DNA of 64,000 nucleotides from Hyperoplus lanceolatus (GCA_026929865.2 CM049410.1:13749501-13813500); one strand, 5' to 3'. Counted from the stretch's first letter, positions 1 to 27,635 are shown. Program-made: numbers and translations. The notes: generated from the letters alone by a model not told the origin.

Positions 1-354
1 GTTGGGTTCATTACTTCAATGAAAAAGAAAGTAGTAGACCATTTGCAACTGGAACCACGTAAATTATGACTTAAAAGTAGCACTGTGACAGTGGTAGCCT
101 AAATCAACTATGGGTCAACAAAGTATGCTATAGAACCAAACTTCCGTCGCAGGTGGATGCTGCCTGTTGCCTTTTGCTTCAGGTAGGCTTGTTTTTGAGC
201 AAGGGTCGATTTGTTTATTTGGTACTCTGCCGCCATCTTGTGGACGTATCCATATGTCTATGGACAGATATATATAGAACACTATGCGTATCAGCATCGC
301 CTCGGCACGTCCGCTCTGTTTGGACCTCGCGGGTAGCCATAGGGAGGAGCAAAC
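1..354. other. Upstream flank of B9D1
   Basis: No coding region is supported here. Short overlapping open frames exist on both strands but have no recognisable protein features and are chance frames. The stretch becomes richer in CpG towards its right end, as expected near a promoter. The B9D1 transcription start should lie between here and 500 but cannot be fixed from sequence. Confidence 0.5.
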
Positions 355-369
355 GTCGCCCGTAGCAAC
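355..369 (+). promoter_or_regulatory. RFX X-box-like motif in the B9D1 promoter
   Basis: Reads GTCGCC-CGT-AGCAAC. Both half sites fit the RFX X-box consensus GTNRCC-N(1-3)-RGYAAC with no mismatch and an allowed 3-nt spacer. It lies 132 bp upstream of the B9D1 start codon. X-boxes close to the start are a known mark of ciliary genes controlled by RFX factors, and B9D1 encodes a ciliary transition-zone protein, so the match is biologically coherent. A single 15-bp match can arise by chance; binding is inferred, not shown. Confidence 0.6.
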
Positions 370-500
370 CTATTATATTAGGTTCATGGTAGCGACAGGA
401 AAGGTTTAGGTGGATGAGGAGCAGCAGGATTTTTCCAAAGTGGGTTGAATTACTCATAACGAAGACCGCTCACATTTTCACTTTGGTAACTACTGACGGG

Positions 501-2450
<1,950 letters not shown>

Positions 2451-2491
2451 AGACTGGAACTCTGATTTAGAGACAACAAATGTGTTATTTT

Positions 2492-2507
2492 GGGGGGGGG
2501 GGGGGGG
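2492..2507 (+). repeat. G16 run in the B9D1 3' UTR
   Basis: Sixteen consecutive G residues begin 42 bp after the B9D1 stop codon, so they would be transcribed as a G run in the 3' UTR. Such a run can form a G-quadruplex and is prone to length change and to sequencing error. Confidence 0.85.
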
Positions 2508-2802
2508 ACCTCAAGGATGGTTGGACCCCGCATCAACAAAAGCAAAACACTCATGTTAAATACATACTTGTGGTAATTCACATCCACAATACTGTAATAC
2601 CGCTGTCACAAAGTGGCAGGAAGTACAAGGCAAACCCCGATCAATCATCAAACACTCCTGCTTCTAGTATTTTTAGTAATAATGTTTGGAAAACAGATTA
2701 TTTTAATAAGATATTATTAGATGTTATTAAATATAAGCAGTTTCCATATGTATTAGTATGGACTTGAATTGTTCTGTTTTACTATATTTTTTACTTTTTT
2801 TA

Positions 2803-2881
2803 AATAAACTTGGACTCTTAACTGTTCATGTGTGAATGTATTGGTAAATTATTGCAGTGATTTGGATTTAAATCAAATAAA
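2803..2881 (+). terminator. B9D1 poly(A) signals
   Basis: Two canonical AATAAA hexamers lie at 2803-2808 and 2876-2881, roughly 350 and 430 bp after the B9D1 stop. Either would give a short 3' UTR. Cleavage sites are inferred. Confidence 0.6.
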
Positions 2882-2994
2882 CTCCCCAAAAAGTCTCGCA
2901 TGACAATGTTAAATGTTTCCAAGTCATGTAATGATATTTGGTTAACAAAAAATAAATAAAATACAAGGACACTAGAGTTACAGAGCTGAAGTGA

Positions 2995-5900
2995 TACACA
3001 TTTTATTTTAAACCAATGCAGCTACAGTTGTCCTCATCCAACAGGGTGCGACCTGCTGCGTTCGTTTGTTTAGATGCCGTTAAAATACCACGGTGACTTT
3101 TCCTACAAAAAAAAACCCATTACACAGAATAATAAAGGTATACAGAGAGAAACAGTATGTTACAATAGTACAAATGATAAATTATATTATACAGTTATAA
3201 TGCCAACAGGTTGAGCACGTATCTGATACAAATAAAAAAATAAAGCAGCCTGCTCCCAGTATTATGAGAAGGGTAAATAGACAAGACATGGAAAGAATTA
3301 AAGGAAGCTGTTTATGCATATAAAGACAGACAGTCCATAAGTTCAGTTAGTCCTCTTGATAAAAAGCATAGTGAATACATAGTAAAACGCAGAGGTTGCT
3401 CGCTACACACAGGTCACATTTTCACTGCACCATAGCCACAACTGTGAAACTTGCCAGGGATCAAGAAAAAGTGTTCAACTGCTGTGTTACATGACCATTT
3501 TGGGAGTGCTGAATCTGTTCAAGACAGCCACGTTTAGTTTAGTTTTTTTTCTCTCAATGCGTTGATGAAACAACTTCCTCCACAATCGCCGGAGTAAAGT
3601 TAAAACCTCTGGCTGCAGTGAAATCAAGGCAGGTGGAAAAAAAAAAAAGACGTCTAGAATATCATAATAGCATTTCATTAAAGAAGACCTTTATTAGCAA
3701 ATCTAACTTTGCAAAACACATAAAGCAATAAGTCTTCTATAACTTGTTTTACTTTTACTTTTCCAACTCCAATTTTTGCATATATTTAGTTGAGATTAAA
3801 AGTGTTTGCTGGTCTGCAAGTCAGTGTCACATCAATCCATTCATTCAGGAACTTCCCACCACCCGCTTAAAAATCATTATTACGACCAACACCCCTCAGC
3901 ATCATCATCAAAATCATACACACAGTTGGAGCTACCCCTCCTTTAAGCCTGAGAGAAACAAAGGTCTGCTTTTAAGTGGAAATACTAAGGGTCCTGCGGT
4001 GTAGCCGTCATACCACAGCAGACCAGGAGAGGGCGCCAACACACAACTGAATAAAATAAAGCATCCCCTCCACAGTAATAACATTGGCAGTGACATCAAC
4101 AGAAGTGAAGAGAAGGGGATTACAGTGACCTAAAGAGAACAAGGGTTCGTACACCAGGCCCAACCTGTCTGCTGTACTTTATCTGCCCATTTGTCTCAAC
4201 CAATAGATGCTCAGCTTGCCGTCATTAAATGTGCCAATATTCAGCCAACAATAACACTTTCTTACTTTTACTTTCACTAACTCTTGCACAATTAAATCTG
4301 AAATATGTATATAAAAAATTATAATGATGTGAAAAAAGGTGTCTGATATCATGAGCATCCATAAACAGAAGAAAAAAAAAGTCAGTGAAGTGTGACCCTA
4401 CTCATCAATGTGCGACATCCTCAGAAATCACAGTCGCTATGACTTTGGTAACAGTTGTGCTTCTAAGAAGAGAATTACATAGCCTACCCATAGGGTGAAA
4501 AGAAAAAGAAAAAAAGAACTAGAATGACAAAGAGAACAAAGATGATGCATCGCTTTGCTAGAACACAGCTCCGACACTCCATAGCCAAGATTTACATCTA
4601 ACGAGTATATAACAAAAAGTAACAACAAAAAAATGAACTGTTACATGACATGTCTAGCTGTTTGTTTGTTGCAGAATTCCCTGTGCTATTATTAATAGAC
4701 TGATAATGGAACAGCCCCCCGTGTTAGAGAGTGTGTTTGAGTGTGTGTCCGCCAGGTAATGTTCTCGTTGATGGGATTAGCCCGCTGTAAATCCAACTCT
4801 CCTCACAATGCTCTGAGTGGCTTACATAGCTTTCTTGGCAAACCTATCACCATGGTAACACTCCTTGATATATGGTAACGTACACAAACAAGCACCCACG
4901 TAAGGCTGCAGAAGCCTACAGTTTTCCCGTTTTAACTTGTACTTCAGAAATTAACTTAAGCCATTTTTTAAGTCACTTTCGCTTTTACTAAGTAAAAAAT
5001 GCAGGGAGGAGAGGGATCTTGCTCATTAAAGTACACTTGGAAGCTAAACATATCTCTCATGCAGACTGTGCGCGGACACACATATACAACCCACCCCCTT
5101 CCCTTTGACCCTAGAAACCAAACTTAAAAAAAAAAAAAATATCCCATGATGCCTCACTGCATCCCATGTGTTCAGATAGCAAAATACTGATGCCATCGCA
5201 GTTCATGTCTTCTTCTCTGGAACACACCCTGGGGCAGACACTCCGTGACAAATACATCAACATGTGGCTGTTACCATCTGTGCATTGACAGTACACCTGC
5301 GCGTGAGCACGTGTTTTTGCACATCTTTTCAAACCCTCCATAGGACAAGGAGTGTGTCTCCTTTGACAAGTGTTCATTGTTTATACCTCAAAGTTCATGT
5401 GGAGGGTGAAGGGGGAAAATGTCCAAGTTTGACAGGGAGTGACCGGAAGAGAGTTGTGACTTGAGTGGTACCGAGAGCAGAGGCAGTATGTGTGTGGGTG
5501 TCCTCTTTTAAGATGTCATGTGTGGCTCGCCTCCCTCCCTTTAGCTAAGGTGTAACGGTGAGCCCAACAGTCGTGGAAAAAAGAAGAAGAGAAACAAACA
5601 CCAGAAAAAAAATTGTGCAAAATCCCTGCTTAGTAACACACGCACGTACACACACAAGAGTATAAACACATCTGACCATCTCTCATCCGTACTCCAGTGT
5701 GTGTAAGTAAAACCCACTGGAATATACACAGTGTAAAAAGTATTGAGATGTGCGCTCAAACACAGACACACCAGCTTACAGGGTTTAGAAAAGATTAGCT
5801 CGAAGGGGAAGAGATAAAGATTCCTGGCGCTGGTACAGTCAAGACTCTGCTGTGTCACTCACCGCGCAAGAATAATAGTTGTAATCCTAAAAGGAGGAAG

Positions 5901-6651
5901 TTAAGGGAGGAGGCGAGTAACCGTGGAATTCTTGTGGGAAAAACTGTAAACACCACTGCTACTGTGGAAGTGTGTAGACAGATGTGAACTCTTTGTGGTC
6001 ATCAACATCCTTGTCAGATCAGTATGGAAAAACACAGGACTAGGCAGCTTGTAGCATTGAGAGAGAGAAAGAGAAAGAAAGAGGGCCACAGTATAAGGAG
6101 TGTGTGAGGGTAGGAGGAAGGCCAGGGCTGGGACTACCACCTTACTGGGAGTTGGTTATAAAAAGGGATCAATGGTGATAAGACATCTCCCTTGTTCATT
6201 GTGAAGCTTTGTTCAAAAGGTGTGGTCAGTGATTCTGGAGAACGCTTGATGAAAAGAAAACTCACTTTTGGCAAAAACAGTGAATATCTCATCAAAATCC
6301 ACCAATGATACAGTGTTAATACACAGCATAGGCTCTTGTTAAACGGGCATTTTGCTAGCTACGGTGGGCCCCTTTGTTTACATACACTTTGTTTACATAT
6401 CGGTATACAGAGCCTAGATTGTGTAGTAACACCAGATGTTTTTCCTCACTCCACACACAGTATGTTCAGGTAAACAGGGTCGTGAGGAGATATTTACTCA
6501 TTTTGACCAAAATAAATATTGTTGACAACAAGCATTCTCCAAGATGACTCCACCTTTAAGGAGACAAGGTGGAAGAAGAGTGGAGAAAGAAAGAATGAAG
6601 GGGCCGGTTACCATAAGGGCAAGTCGTCCCCACAAGACAAGACACCTCCCC
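2995..6651 (-). other. Probable EPN2 3' UTR and convergent intergenic space
   Basis: No supported coding frame. On the minus strand AATAAA signals (TTTATT on the plus strand) occur at 3690-3695 and 3002-3007. Either could end the EPN2 transcript, giving a 3' UTR of about 3.0 or 3.6 kb. The second lies only about 120 bp from the last B9D1 poly(A) signal, so the two transcripts would nearly meet or overlap tail to tail. A MITE copy fills 6215-6559. The extent of the UTR is inference. Confidence 0.35.
6215..6559. mobile_element. Palindromic MITE, family A, copy 1
   Basis: Inverted ends read close to AGGTGTGGTCAGTGATTCTG at the left and CAAGATGACTCCACCTTTAA at the right. Inner arms carry mirrored blocks (AGTGAATATCTC on the left, GAGATATTTACTCA on the right), giving roughly 150-bp imperfect arms. 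No coding capacity. It begins 92 bp beyond the EPN2 stop codon, inside its probable 3' UTR, where folded arms could form double-stranded RNA. Confidence 0.75.
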
Positions 6652-20221
<13,570 letters not shown>

Positions 20222-20366
20222 AGTGGTGTCGGTACAGACCAGGGAACGGGGGGTGGAGGGGGGAAACAAAATGGACACTTCTGTCCAAATTTGCTACTGC
20301 GCCTGTGTCCTTTTCTCAAGGCAAGGCAGTGGCGCGTGTGTAAATGTGTAAAATCCGCTCGGTTAC

Positions 20367-20403
<37 letters not shown>

Positions 20404-23186
20404 TATGAGGCTTCTCCAGGCAAGTGCAGTGTTCCTGAGTCCTCCAGAACAGCGTCCCTTGCTAAAACCATCTCCACACACACAGTGCTGGCTGCACACG
20501 CGACCACGCCATCACCTAGGGTTACACAAGGCAGATAAACAAGAAGGTAAGTGGATGGAGGAAACGAACAAGGCAAAGTTGACGCAAAAAGAAAAACAGG
20601 GATATGAATATGCCGAGATTAGTATTCGGTTTAGCAGTCACACAACTTTATGTTTTAGAAAAATACAGTGTTCAAGTCAACCTACCTTTCAGTGGAGACA
20701 TAGAAAAACATGTGGTAAAGTCATGAGTTTTTCTTTCTTAAAAAGGTGTAATTGTAATCAAGATTTCAACACCTAAACAATAAGAGTGCAAAGATGGTTG
20801 GGTATTTATAGGAGCAGCTGCAGTAGGGCCTTCCTTTTTGAAAGCAGATAAAAAAAAACAATGTGTTTCATACGTTCACAATTAGATAAGCAATTTCCAT
20901 GCGGCCTCCTTCCTATAATACCAGGCCAGGGTGTTTGTGACCAAGAGTCATGTTTCCACTTTTATTTTAAATCTCGGTCGAGTTTACAGTAACCTGACTG
21001 AATTACATGGAAATAAATAACTTGGGCGGCCGGTCAAGCTGGTGAGGTGCTAAGGTGACTCTCATTAAGTGGGTTTCCCCCAACGCTCGCAGGGCAAGGC
21101 GGGGGCCAGTTTGGAGTGCCATGTGATGAAAAATATAACAGAAAAATAATAATCAGCTATTCACGGACAAGTTTAAGAAGACCAAGAGATTTGATCCCTA
21201 TGTGTGAACTGTTCAAAGGACGAGAACCTAGCATCAACAAGCTATAAGACGCGTCACATACTACAGATATATAGCATGCTAAATATCTGGACCATATCTG
21301 CAAGTCTAAATCATTTAGTATGAAAGGGGTTGTGACTGGCAATGAGAGCAGTGATGCACTGCTGCAGCCAATCAGAGCGCAGACCACAAGATGAGGAGAT
21401 ATCGGGCCAGGGGGACACAATGATAGGCCTACATTATAATAATGTAGCACAAATGTTTTCAATAGAGGTATTCATTAACCTTCCACTTTCACTGTAGATT
21501 GAACTGACAATCCTTACTGCCTGCATTTACAAATCCTTTCCTTTTTATTCTTTTTTTTTTGCTGCAAATCAGCACAAAACAAATTGTTTCTTGTGAATAT
21601 CTGATGGTTAAAATGAAAAAACAATGTCATTCTAGTCTGGCGCATGCTATCGTGTGTTTTCTTGACAAAACGTAGTTTGGACCAACTTGTCGGGATGCGT
21701 CTGGTGAAAGATTGTATAATGTGTGCAAAGAGATGCAAGACGCCCGATTATAAAAGGCAGAGAAATGTGTAGTGTGAACTAGCAACGTTGAAAGTTGTGT
21801 AGAGTGTGTGGTTACTAATGCTTTTCACCAGCGGGAAAAAAAATCACATCAATAATAGCTAGCTCAAAATAATTAAGTTGTTGCACCAAATCTGAAGATA
21901 AAATATATATAAATGCCACCAATTCTCTAGCAGCAAGATTCGATATTTTCAAGCAAACCTCTAAAATGCAATAGCTGATTTTAGCTGAATCAAAGTTTTG
22001 CTTATTTAAATTTCCAATACATTTAAGCACCATTGTCGACTCATTAAGACCTCAGTAAATAAGCCTTTATCTAATGCTTTCTCTCCCACCTGCACGGTAT
22101 TAACATTCAGTGTATTGCTGCCTGTGACATGCCAGAGCAATGAGTCAGTAAAAAATGTGTTTCCACCCTTTGGTGGGTGGCAGGGGAGATAAACCATTTC
22201 CAGTCTGATGATGACTAGAGGAGTGACTGATGACGCCTCCGGTCCCATTTTCAGCCCAGCTTCTAATAACTTCCTGACTTGACACACACACAGACACACA
22301 CAGACACACACAGACACACACGGAAAATGTGCAGACTCACAGCTGTTTGACATGCACATCCATGCTCCAGATGACACCTCTCTTGAAAATGAAAACTAAC
22401 TTTGTGTATCAAAGTTCTAAAACACACATTTGCCATTACTTAGTCTTAAAAAAAAAGTTTGTTGCCATACAATGTTTGAGATGCGACACAATCCTCCTTC
22501 ACTCTCACACACACACACACACACAAACTTACCAGATCTCATTATAATCATTGTTCTTTTAATGTACCATCTAAGTAGAGCCATGATGATGACGCATCCT
22601 ATTCCGTTATCGGATCCTTGCACCACGACAATACACGCACCGACAAGCCCTACAACCAAGTTTCATGAACAAGAAGAGCGTAAGAAGTGATTAGCTTGTC
22701 GATAGAGACTCTTGTTTTAAATGCAAAGGTAAATTATTAAAACATTTCCAAAGCAGCAAGCGGCTGTGTACATGGGTATGAGTTTGTTTCAGGGACCTTC
22801 CTGCCTAGCAGCAAGGCCATGGAGAGACAGCTGGGAGGTTAAGGGGGGTTAGGAAACAAGTTGGCACATCCCGTAAATTCACTTAACGCTGGTGAAACGC
22901 CAATCCTGTGGAGCATGGCCCTCCCCAAGACGCTCCCTCGCTACCCTCTTCCTCGCCCTGCATCAGCATGAATACGGCTCAGACCTAATGACACATCTGC
23001 TGCTATAATCACCTATTCACCCGCTGCAGACAGGAGGAAGAGAGGAGAGTCTGTCTTTACCAACACACACACACACTTGCACCCCGGAACAACCCCCCAA
23101 CACAAGACACGGCTGGCCCGCCTTCCTTTAGTCCTTCTGTGCTTAGATCACTGGAGGCCCAAGGACGAGAAGAGACGACACACTGG

Positions 23187-23190
<4 letters not shown>

Positions 23191-23251
<61 letters not shown>
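23191..23251. repeat. (GT)n microsatellite
   Basis: About 30 GT units. Confidence 0.97.
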
Positions 23252-23252
<1 letters not shown>

Positions 23253-23756
23253 TGCATATTCATGTGTCAAATGCAAGTTCATGAGTCTGTCTGTATGCAC
23301 CAGTCATTCTTGGCATAGTGCCATTATGCCTCGTCATGTGATAGAGTAGGCGGAGGACACCATGAAAATCATTTAGCACAGGTTCTACTTTCAGCTTCCA
23401 GATGAACTAACATCTATCACCTGCTGCTGCCACTCTATCAGTCTCCTCCTCGCTGTGGCGCTCCTTCCCTATCCGACTGATAGAAGCCATGTTTCATCTA
23501 AATGTGAAGAGAACCTTTTGAAATTCCATAACAACAACAAAAAGCGCAAATTAGTCTTATGAAGTGGTTGGTGCGGATCGACTGGTTTTGGCGGGAGATG
23601 GCGGTATAGGAAAAGCAGCGTAACAGTAACAAAATACATTTTGTTACATTTATTGTCTTTCTCTAATGTTGCCACTTCCATCATCCTTTTCTGATGCAAT
23701 ACTTCCAAAATGAGCATAAAAGCAGGGTGATGGAAACCCAGCTAATACAAGAAGGG

Positions 23757-24654
23757 CTGGGGAATTTATGAGAAATATACAGCAGTTCATTTTCTTGTTA
23801 ACACATATAACTAATCAGCCAATCACATGTCAGCAACTCTATGCATTTAAGCATTTAGACCTGGACGGGACAATTTATTGAAGTTCAAACTGAGCATCAG
23901 AATGGGGAAGAAAGGGGTTTTAAGTGACTTTGAACATGGCAATGTTTAGGGTGACAGGAGGGCTGGTATGAGTATTTCAGAAACTGCTGATCTACTGGGA
24001 TTTTCCCTCTAAACCATCTCTAGGGCTTACAGAGAATGGTCCAAAAAAGAAAAAAAATATGCAGTGAGCAACATTTGTGTGGACGTAAAATGCCTTGTTG
24101 AAGTCAGAGGTCAGTGGAGGATGGGCATACAGGTTCGAGATGATAGAAAGGCAACAGTAACTCAAATAACCACTCGTTACAACCGGGGTATACAGAATAC
24201 CATCTCTGAATGCAAAACACGACCAACCTTGAAGCAGATGGGCTACAGCAACAGAAGACCCCACCGGCTGCTACTCATGTCAGCTAAAAACAGGAAAATG
24301 AGGCTAAAATTCACACAGGATCACCAATATTGGACAATAGAAGATTGAAAAATCATGCCTGGTCTGATGAGTCTCGATTTAAGTAGCAACATTCAGATGG
24401 CAGGTTCAGAGTTTGGTGTAAACAACATGAAAGAATGGATCCATCCTGCCGTGCACCATCAACTTGCTATGTTCAAAGTCACCTAAAGCCCCTTTCTTCT
24501 CCATTCTGATGCTCGGTTTGACTTCAGTACATTGTCTTGACCACGTCTAAATGCCTAAATGCATTAAATTGCTGCTATGTGATTGGCTGATTAGCTTTTA
24601 GTTTTTATAAGCCTCAGAACAGGTGTACCTAATAAAGTGGCCGGTGAGTTAGTG
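23757..24654 (+). mobile_element. Decayed Tc1/mariner-like element
   Basis: The right end GGTGTACCTAATAAAGTGGC is the terminal sequence of a widespread fish Tc1-like family. The left inner region (CTAATCAGCCAATCACATG) recurs inverted on the right (CATGTGATTGGCTGATTAGC-type), giving long inverted arms. The left tip is worn. A broken transposase reading starts at 23902; the middle and C-terminal catalytic part is deleted. Confidence 0.8.
23902..24485 (+). pseudogene. Tc1-like transposase remnant
   Basis: Starts MGKKGVLSDFEHGN and contains ISETADLLGFS (helix-turn-helix), REWSKKEKK and KATVTQITTRYN, as in Tc1-like transposases of the family ending in GTGTACCTAATAAAG. Stops interrupt it early (after HGNV and after GFSL) and again near 24345. 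The DDE catalytic region is missing. Not functional. Confidence 0.75.
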
Positions 24655-24926
24655 AGTGTATGTATATATTAGTGTAACGATACACGTATTTGTAACGTAT
24701 ACCGTGACGGTACAGGCACGTATTTGGTGTTACAGAGGTGGACCGCGGTCTGTTTGTGGCGAATGTACAGGCTTGTTTTGCGGTGTGGAACTTAAAACTT
24801 GTCGTCGGAGTTCCCCGCGGACCATTTAGCCTCCGGCTCGGCTCGCACATGCGCAGTAGCAGCCAGCGATTGAGACTATATTAGCTCCATGGTGAGCTGA
24901 GCATGAGGGTCAGGCAGTGTTAGTAT

Positions 24927-25709
24927 GGCCGTGTCCGAACTGCCATACTAACGTCCTACTCATACTCATTTTGACTTCAATTTGAGTATGTGACGGTTGG
25001 GTATGCGAGTTTGGGTATGTGAGAAATTCCCGGATGAGTACTAACTTCCGGGAAGATTTTGGGTATGAATCGATTGTATACTTTTCCTACTCAACCGCCC
25101 CACAATGCACTGGGTCAATTCTACCCGCCCAGGAAAATGAAATATTTTCGAGCAAGTTACTAGGCAACAACATTGTTTGGGGTTCCGCGATCTGACAGAC
25201 GTACGTGCAGTCATTCATAAACTCTTACAATAGATAAGAGATGAAGATAAATACCTAACAACATTAGAGTCACTAAGTGAAATGAGTGAAGTGAGTCCGA
25301 TAGTGGAGAGAGATTAGAACAGATCGCTGTTCCACACACCGCGGCTCGTCCAGCTCAACTCACAGACAGCTGAGTGCTGATGAGCCGGACAGAGAGCGTC
25401 GGAGGGATCCTCCGCCTCAAAATATAATTATTATAAAACAAGAGGTCTAAAACACAGATGATGAACACAGGACTGTGAAAATCTAGTTCAATATCTAACC
25501 TGTAGAGGGCGGTTATAAGCTTAACAGTGTCTAAACTGCCTGAATCTTATAAGAAGAAGAAGAAATTCTTCATTGCTTGAGTATACTTCAACTGAGAACG
25601 TTTCGACGCAGCTCGCATACACAATCGATCTTTGAGTAGAGAGTATGCAGTATATAGATGGTGAGTATGTAGGATGTAGGACGCTAGTATGGCAGTTCGG
25701 ACACGGCCC
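24927..25709. mobile_element. MITE with GGCCGTGTCCGAACTGCC ends
   Basis: Left end GGCCGTGTCCGAACTGCCAT and right end ATGGCAGTTCGGACACGGCC are perfect inverted repeats, extending with one mismatch through ACTA(A/G)CGTCCTAC. Inserted in the hAT element at 24670-27512. The superfamily is not certain; I could not find an unambiguous target duplication. Confidence 0.85.
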
Positions 25710-26107
25710 AAGTTAACCGCTATAGTCAACGACTTTTCAGACCCCTCTGGCGACTCTTTTTCAAAAAAAGCCACAAGCGAACAATCTAGCTACTTTTTCT
25801 GGTGTTATTGGTGACTTTTGGAGACCCTGTCACTAAAGCATGTATCGCTCTTAACACTTCTAAATGAGCAGCGGGTGCTCAACGGCCACTCCCCCCCTTC
25901 CCAGAGCACTGACAGGCGGCCGAGTCCTCACGCAGCAGTCCCTCCCAGCTGCAGTCAGAGCAAGAGATACACACCTCTCCGCTCTAGTGTTCCGTTTGCA
26001 TCACTATTAGCAGTTGTAGTAGCAGCGTTCCCCCCCTCTTTTACTGTCTATGAGTAGTGCAAATCAAAATGTTATACAGTGCTTTAGAACAGAGAGCGAA
26101 CTGCATG

Positions 26108-26401
26108 GCGAAAGACAACAGGAAACCGGAGCGCGCAGGCGCCCCCCTGTCCTTCAAATCCCGTTTGAGGGATAACTTCGGATTCCAGGTGAATTATGAA
26201 AACAGTGATAGACGTGTGGAACAATGTCGGCACACAGGTTATTGTTTCACCGCGATCGCTTATGTAGGAGGCAACACGTCAAACATGCATGCGCATACTA
26301 TCACCATTACTGTGAAGAAAAACCAGCTGGGCAAAACCAGACACTATTTTCTTTTTTATACTGAACATAAACAAGCTCTCATTCAATTAATGCAGCAGTA
26401 G
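26108..26401 (+). pseudogene. BED-finger start of a hAT transposase, truncated
   Basis: Open from an in-frame Met. Reads KSRLRDNFGFQVNYEN, then CRHTGYCFTAIAYVGGNTSN and MHAH, resembling the BED zinc finger at the start of hAT transposases (aromatic FGF, Cys pair, YxGGNTSNMxxH). The spacing between the two Cys residues is enlarged and homology stops after MHAH; the catalytic domain is absent. Read as a remnant carried by the surrounding hAT. Confidence 0.65.
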
Positions 26402-26465
26402 CACTTTTATTTGATAATTGTTATATTTATAAGAGCACTTTAACATTTAAGAGAGCTGCAGCAAT

Positions 26466-26855
26466 TAGGGCTGTCAAATTAACGCGTTAATTTCGATTAA
26501 TTAATCACAGAAAAATTAACGCGATTAAAAAAATTAACGCAGATTAATCGCACTTCTATAATGCCCTTTGACCCGGTGCAAAAGTGGTGCGTAGCTGCAC
26601 CGAGCTGCACCTGAAGCAGACACAGCCCGCGCGGGTGAAAGGGAGAAAAGTAAAGAGAGAAACAGGGCGCCGAGGGCTCTATAGACGGTTTAATAAGCAT
26701 GAAGGTAGGAAGACATCTTACTTTATTCTCCGCAGCCAGTGTCTGTGCATTATTGATTGAGTGGTTGCAACAATGTAGGCTAGGTTCAAAACAGTATCTC
26801 TCAATCGTTCTCCCCGTGTCTCAATTTTGTTTGCTAGCTGTCTCGTCGTCCGCGT

Positions 26856-26894
<39 letters not shown>

Positions 26895-27178
26895 CGCGCG
26901 CGTGCGTGTGTGTGTGTGTGTGTCTCTCAATATTTTTGCCTATGAGTACGACGATGGTGAATGAATCGGCATAAGCATCTGTGGCAGTGCAGCGCTGTCT
27001 GTTGTGGAAACAGAAGTTAAGAGAGATGGAGAGAGAGAGAGCGAGAGAGACTAGCAGGCTATACAGCTGTTTATAAACAGGTATAAAAGTGTCATAAAAG
27101 TATGCGATTAATTTAGATTAATTAATCACAGAGCCTGTAATTAATTAGATTAATTTTTTTAATCGCTTGACAGCCCTA
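26466..27178. mobile_element. hAT-like MITE with perfect 8-bp target duplication
   Basis: Ends TAGGGCTGTCAA and TTGACAGCCCTA are inverted; the inner ends are TTAATTAATC/GATTAATTAA-rich. GCAGCAAT is duplicated exactly at 26458-26465 and 27179-27186. Nested in the hAT at 24670-27512, so it is younger than that element. Contains a GT/GC/GT alternating tract at 26860-26923. Confidence 0.9.
26860..26923. repeat. Alternating GT-GC-GT tract
   Basis: (GT)n, then about nine GC units, then (GT)n again: pure purine-pyrimidine alternation over about 64 bp, a classic Z-DNA-prone composition. Confidence 0.9.
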
Positions 27179-27529
27179 GCAGCAATATTTTCTTTTTTAA
27201 AAGTCAAAAAGACCCTTAAAGATGACATAGCTTTTCACCAGCTTACAGAGCCTGCTGAGCATTAACACTATATTTTTTCATTGCAATTTTAGTTTAAGCT
27301 GCACCTACACTAGTACTTAATAAATATTTTATTTATTGGAGAATTGCATGTGTTATGCATTTTATTTGTATGTTACATACTGTCAGCTAGTTACTGACAG
27401 CTAAAGCTGTTCATTCTCCGTTAACTATGAACCATACCGTACTGTACCGTACCGTGACTTCAAAACCGAGGTACGTACCGAACCGTGACTTTAGTGTACC
27501 GTTACACCCCTAGTATATATATTTTTTTT

Positions 27530-27635
27530 TATTATTTTTATTTTTTTTAATATCGGAGCTGTCAGTCCGATATCCGATACGCAGATTTCTGCCATATCGG
27601 ACCCGATACCGATACTGGATCGGCCCCATCCCTAG
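27530..27635. repeat. Fragment of an interspersed repeat (ATCGG/CCGAT-rich end)
   Basis: Contains CCATATCGGACCCGATACCG and ends GGATCGGCCCCATCCCTA, resembling one end of a common fish DNA element. The matching other end was not found. Confidence 0.4.

Larger units (their letters stand above)
24670..27512. mobile_element. hAT element with 8-bp target duplication, host to two younger insertions
   Basis: Left end TAGTGTAACGATACACGTAT; right end ACTTTAGTGTACCGTTACACCCCTA is inverted to it. Identical GTATATAT flanks lie at 24662-24669 and 27513-27520, the 8-bp duplication expected of hAT. It encloses a MITE at 24927-25709 and a hAT MITE at 26466-27178; removing both leaves about 1.3 kb of the host element. 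A BED-finger-like fragment at 26108-26401 agrees with a hAT origin. Confidence 0.85.
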
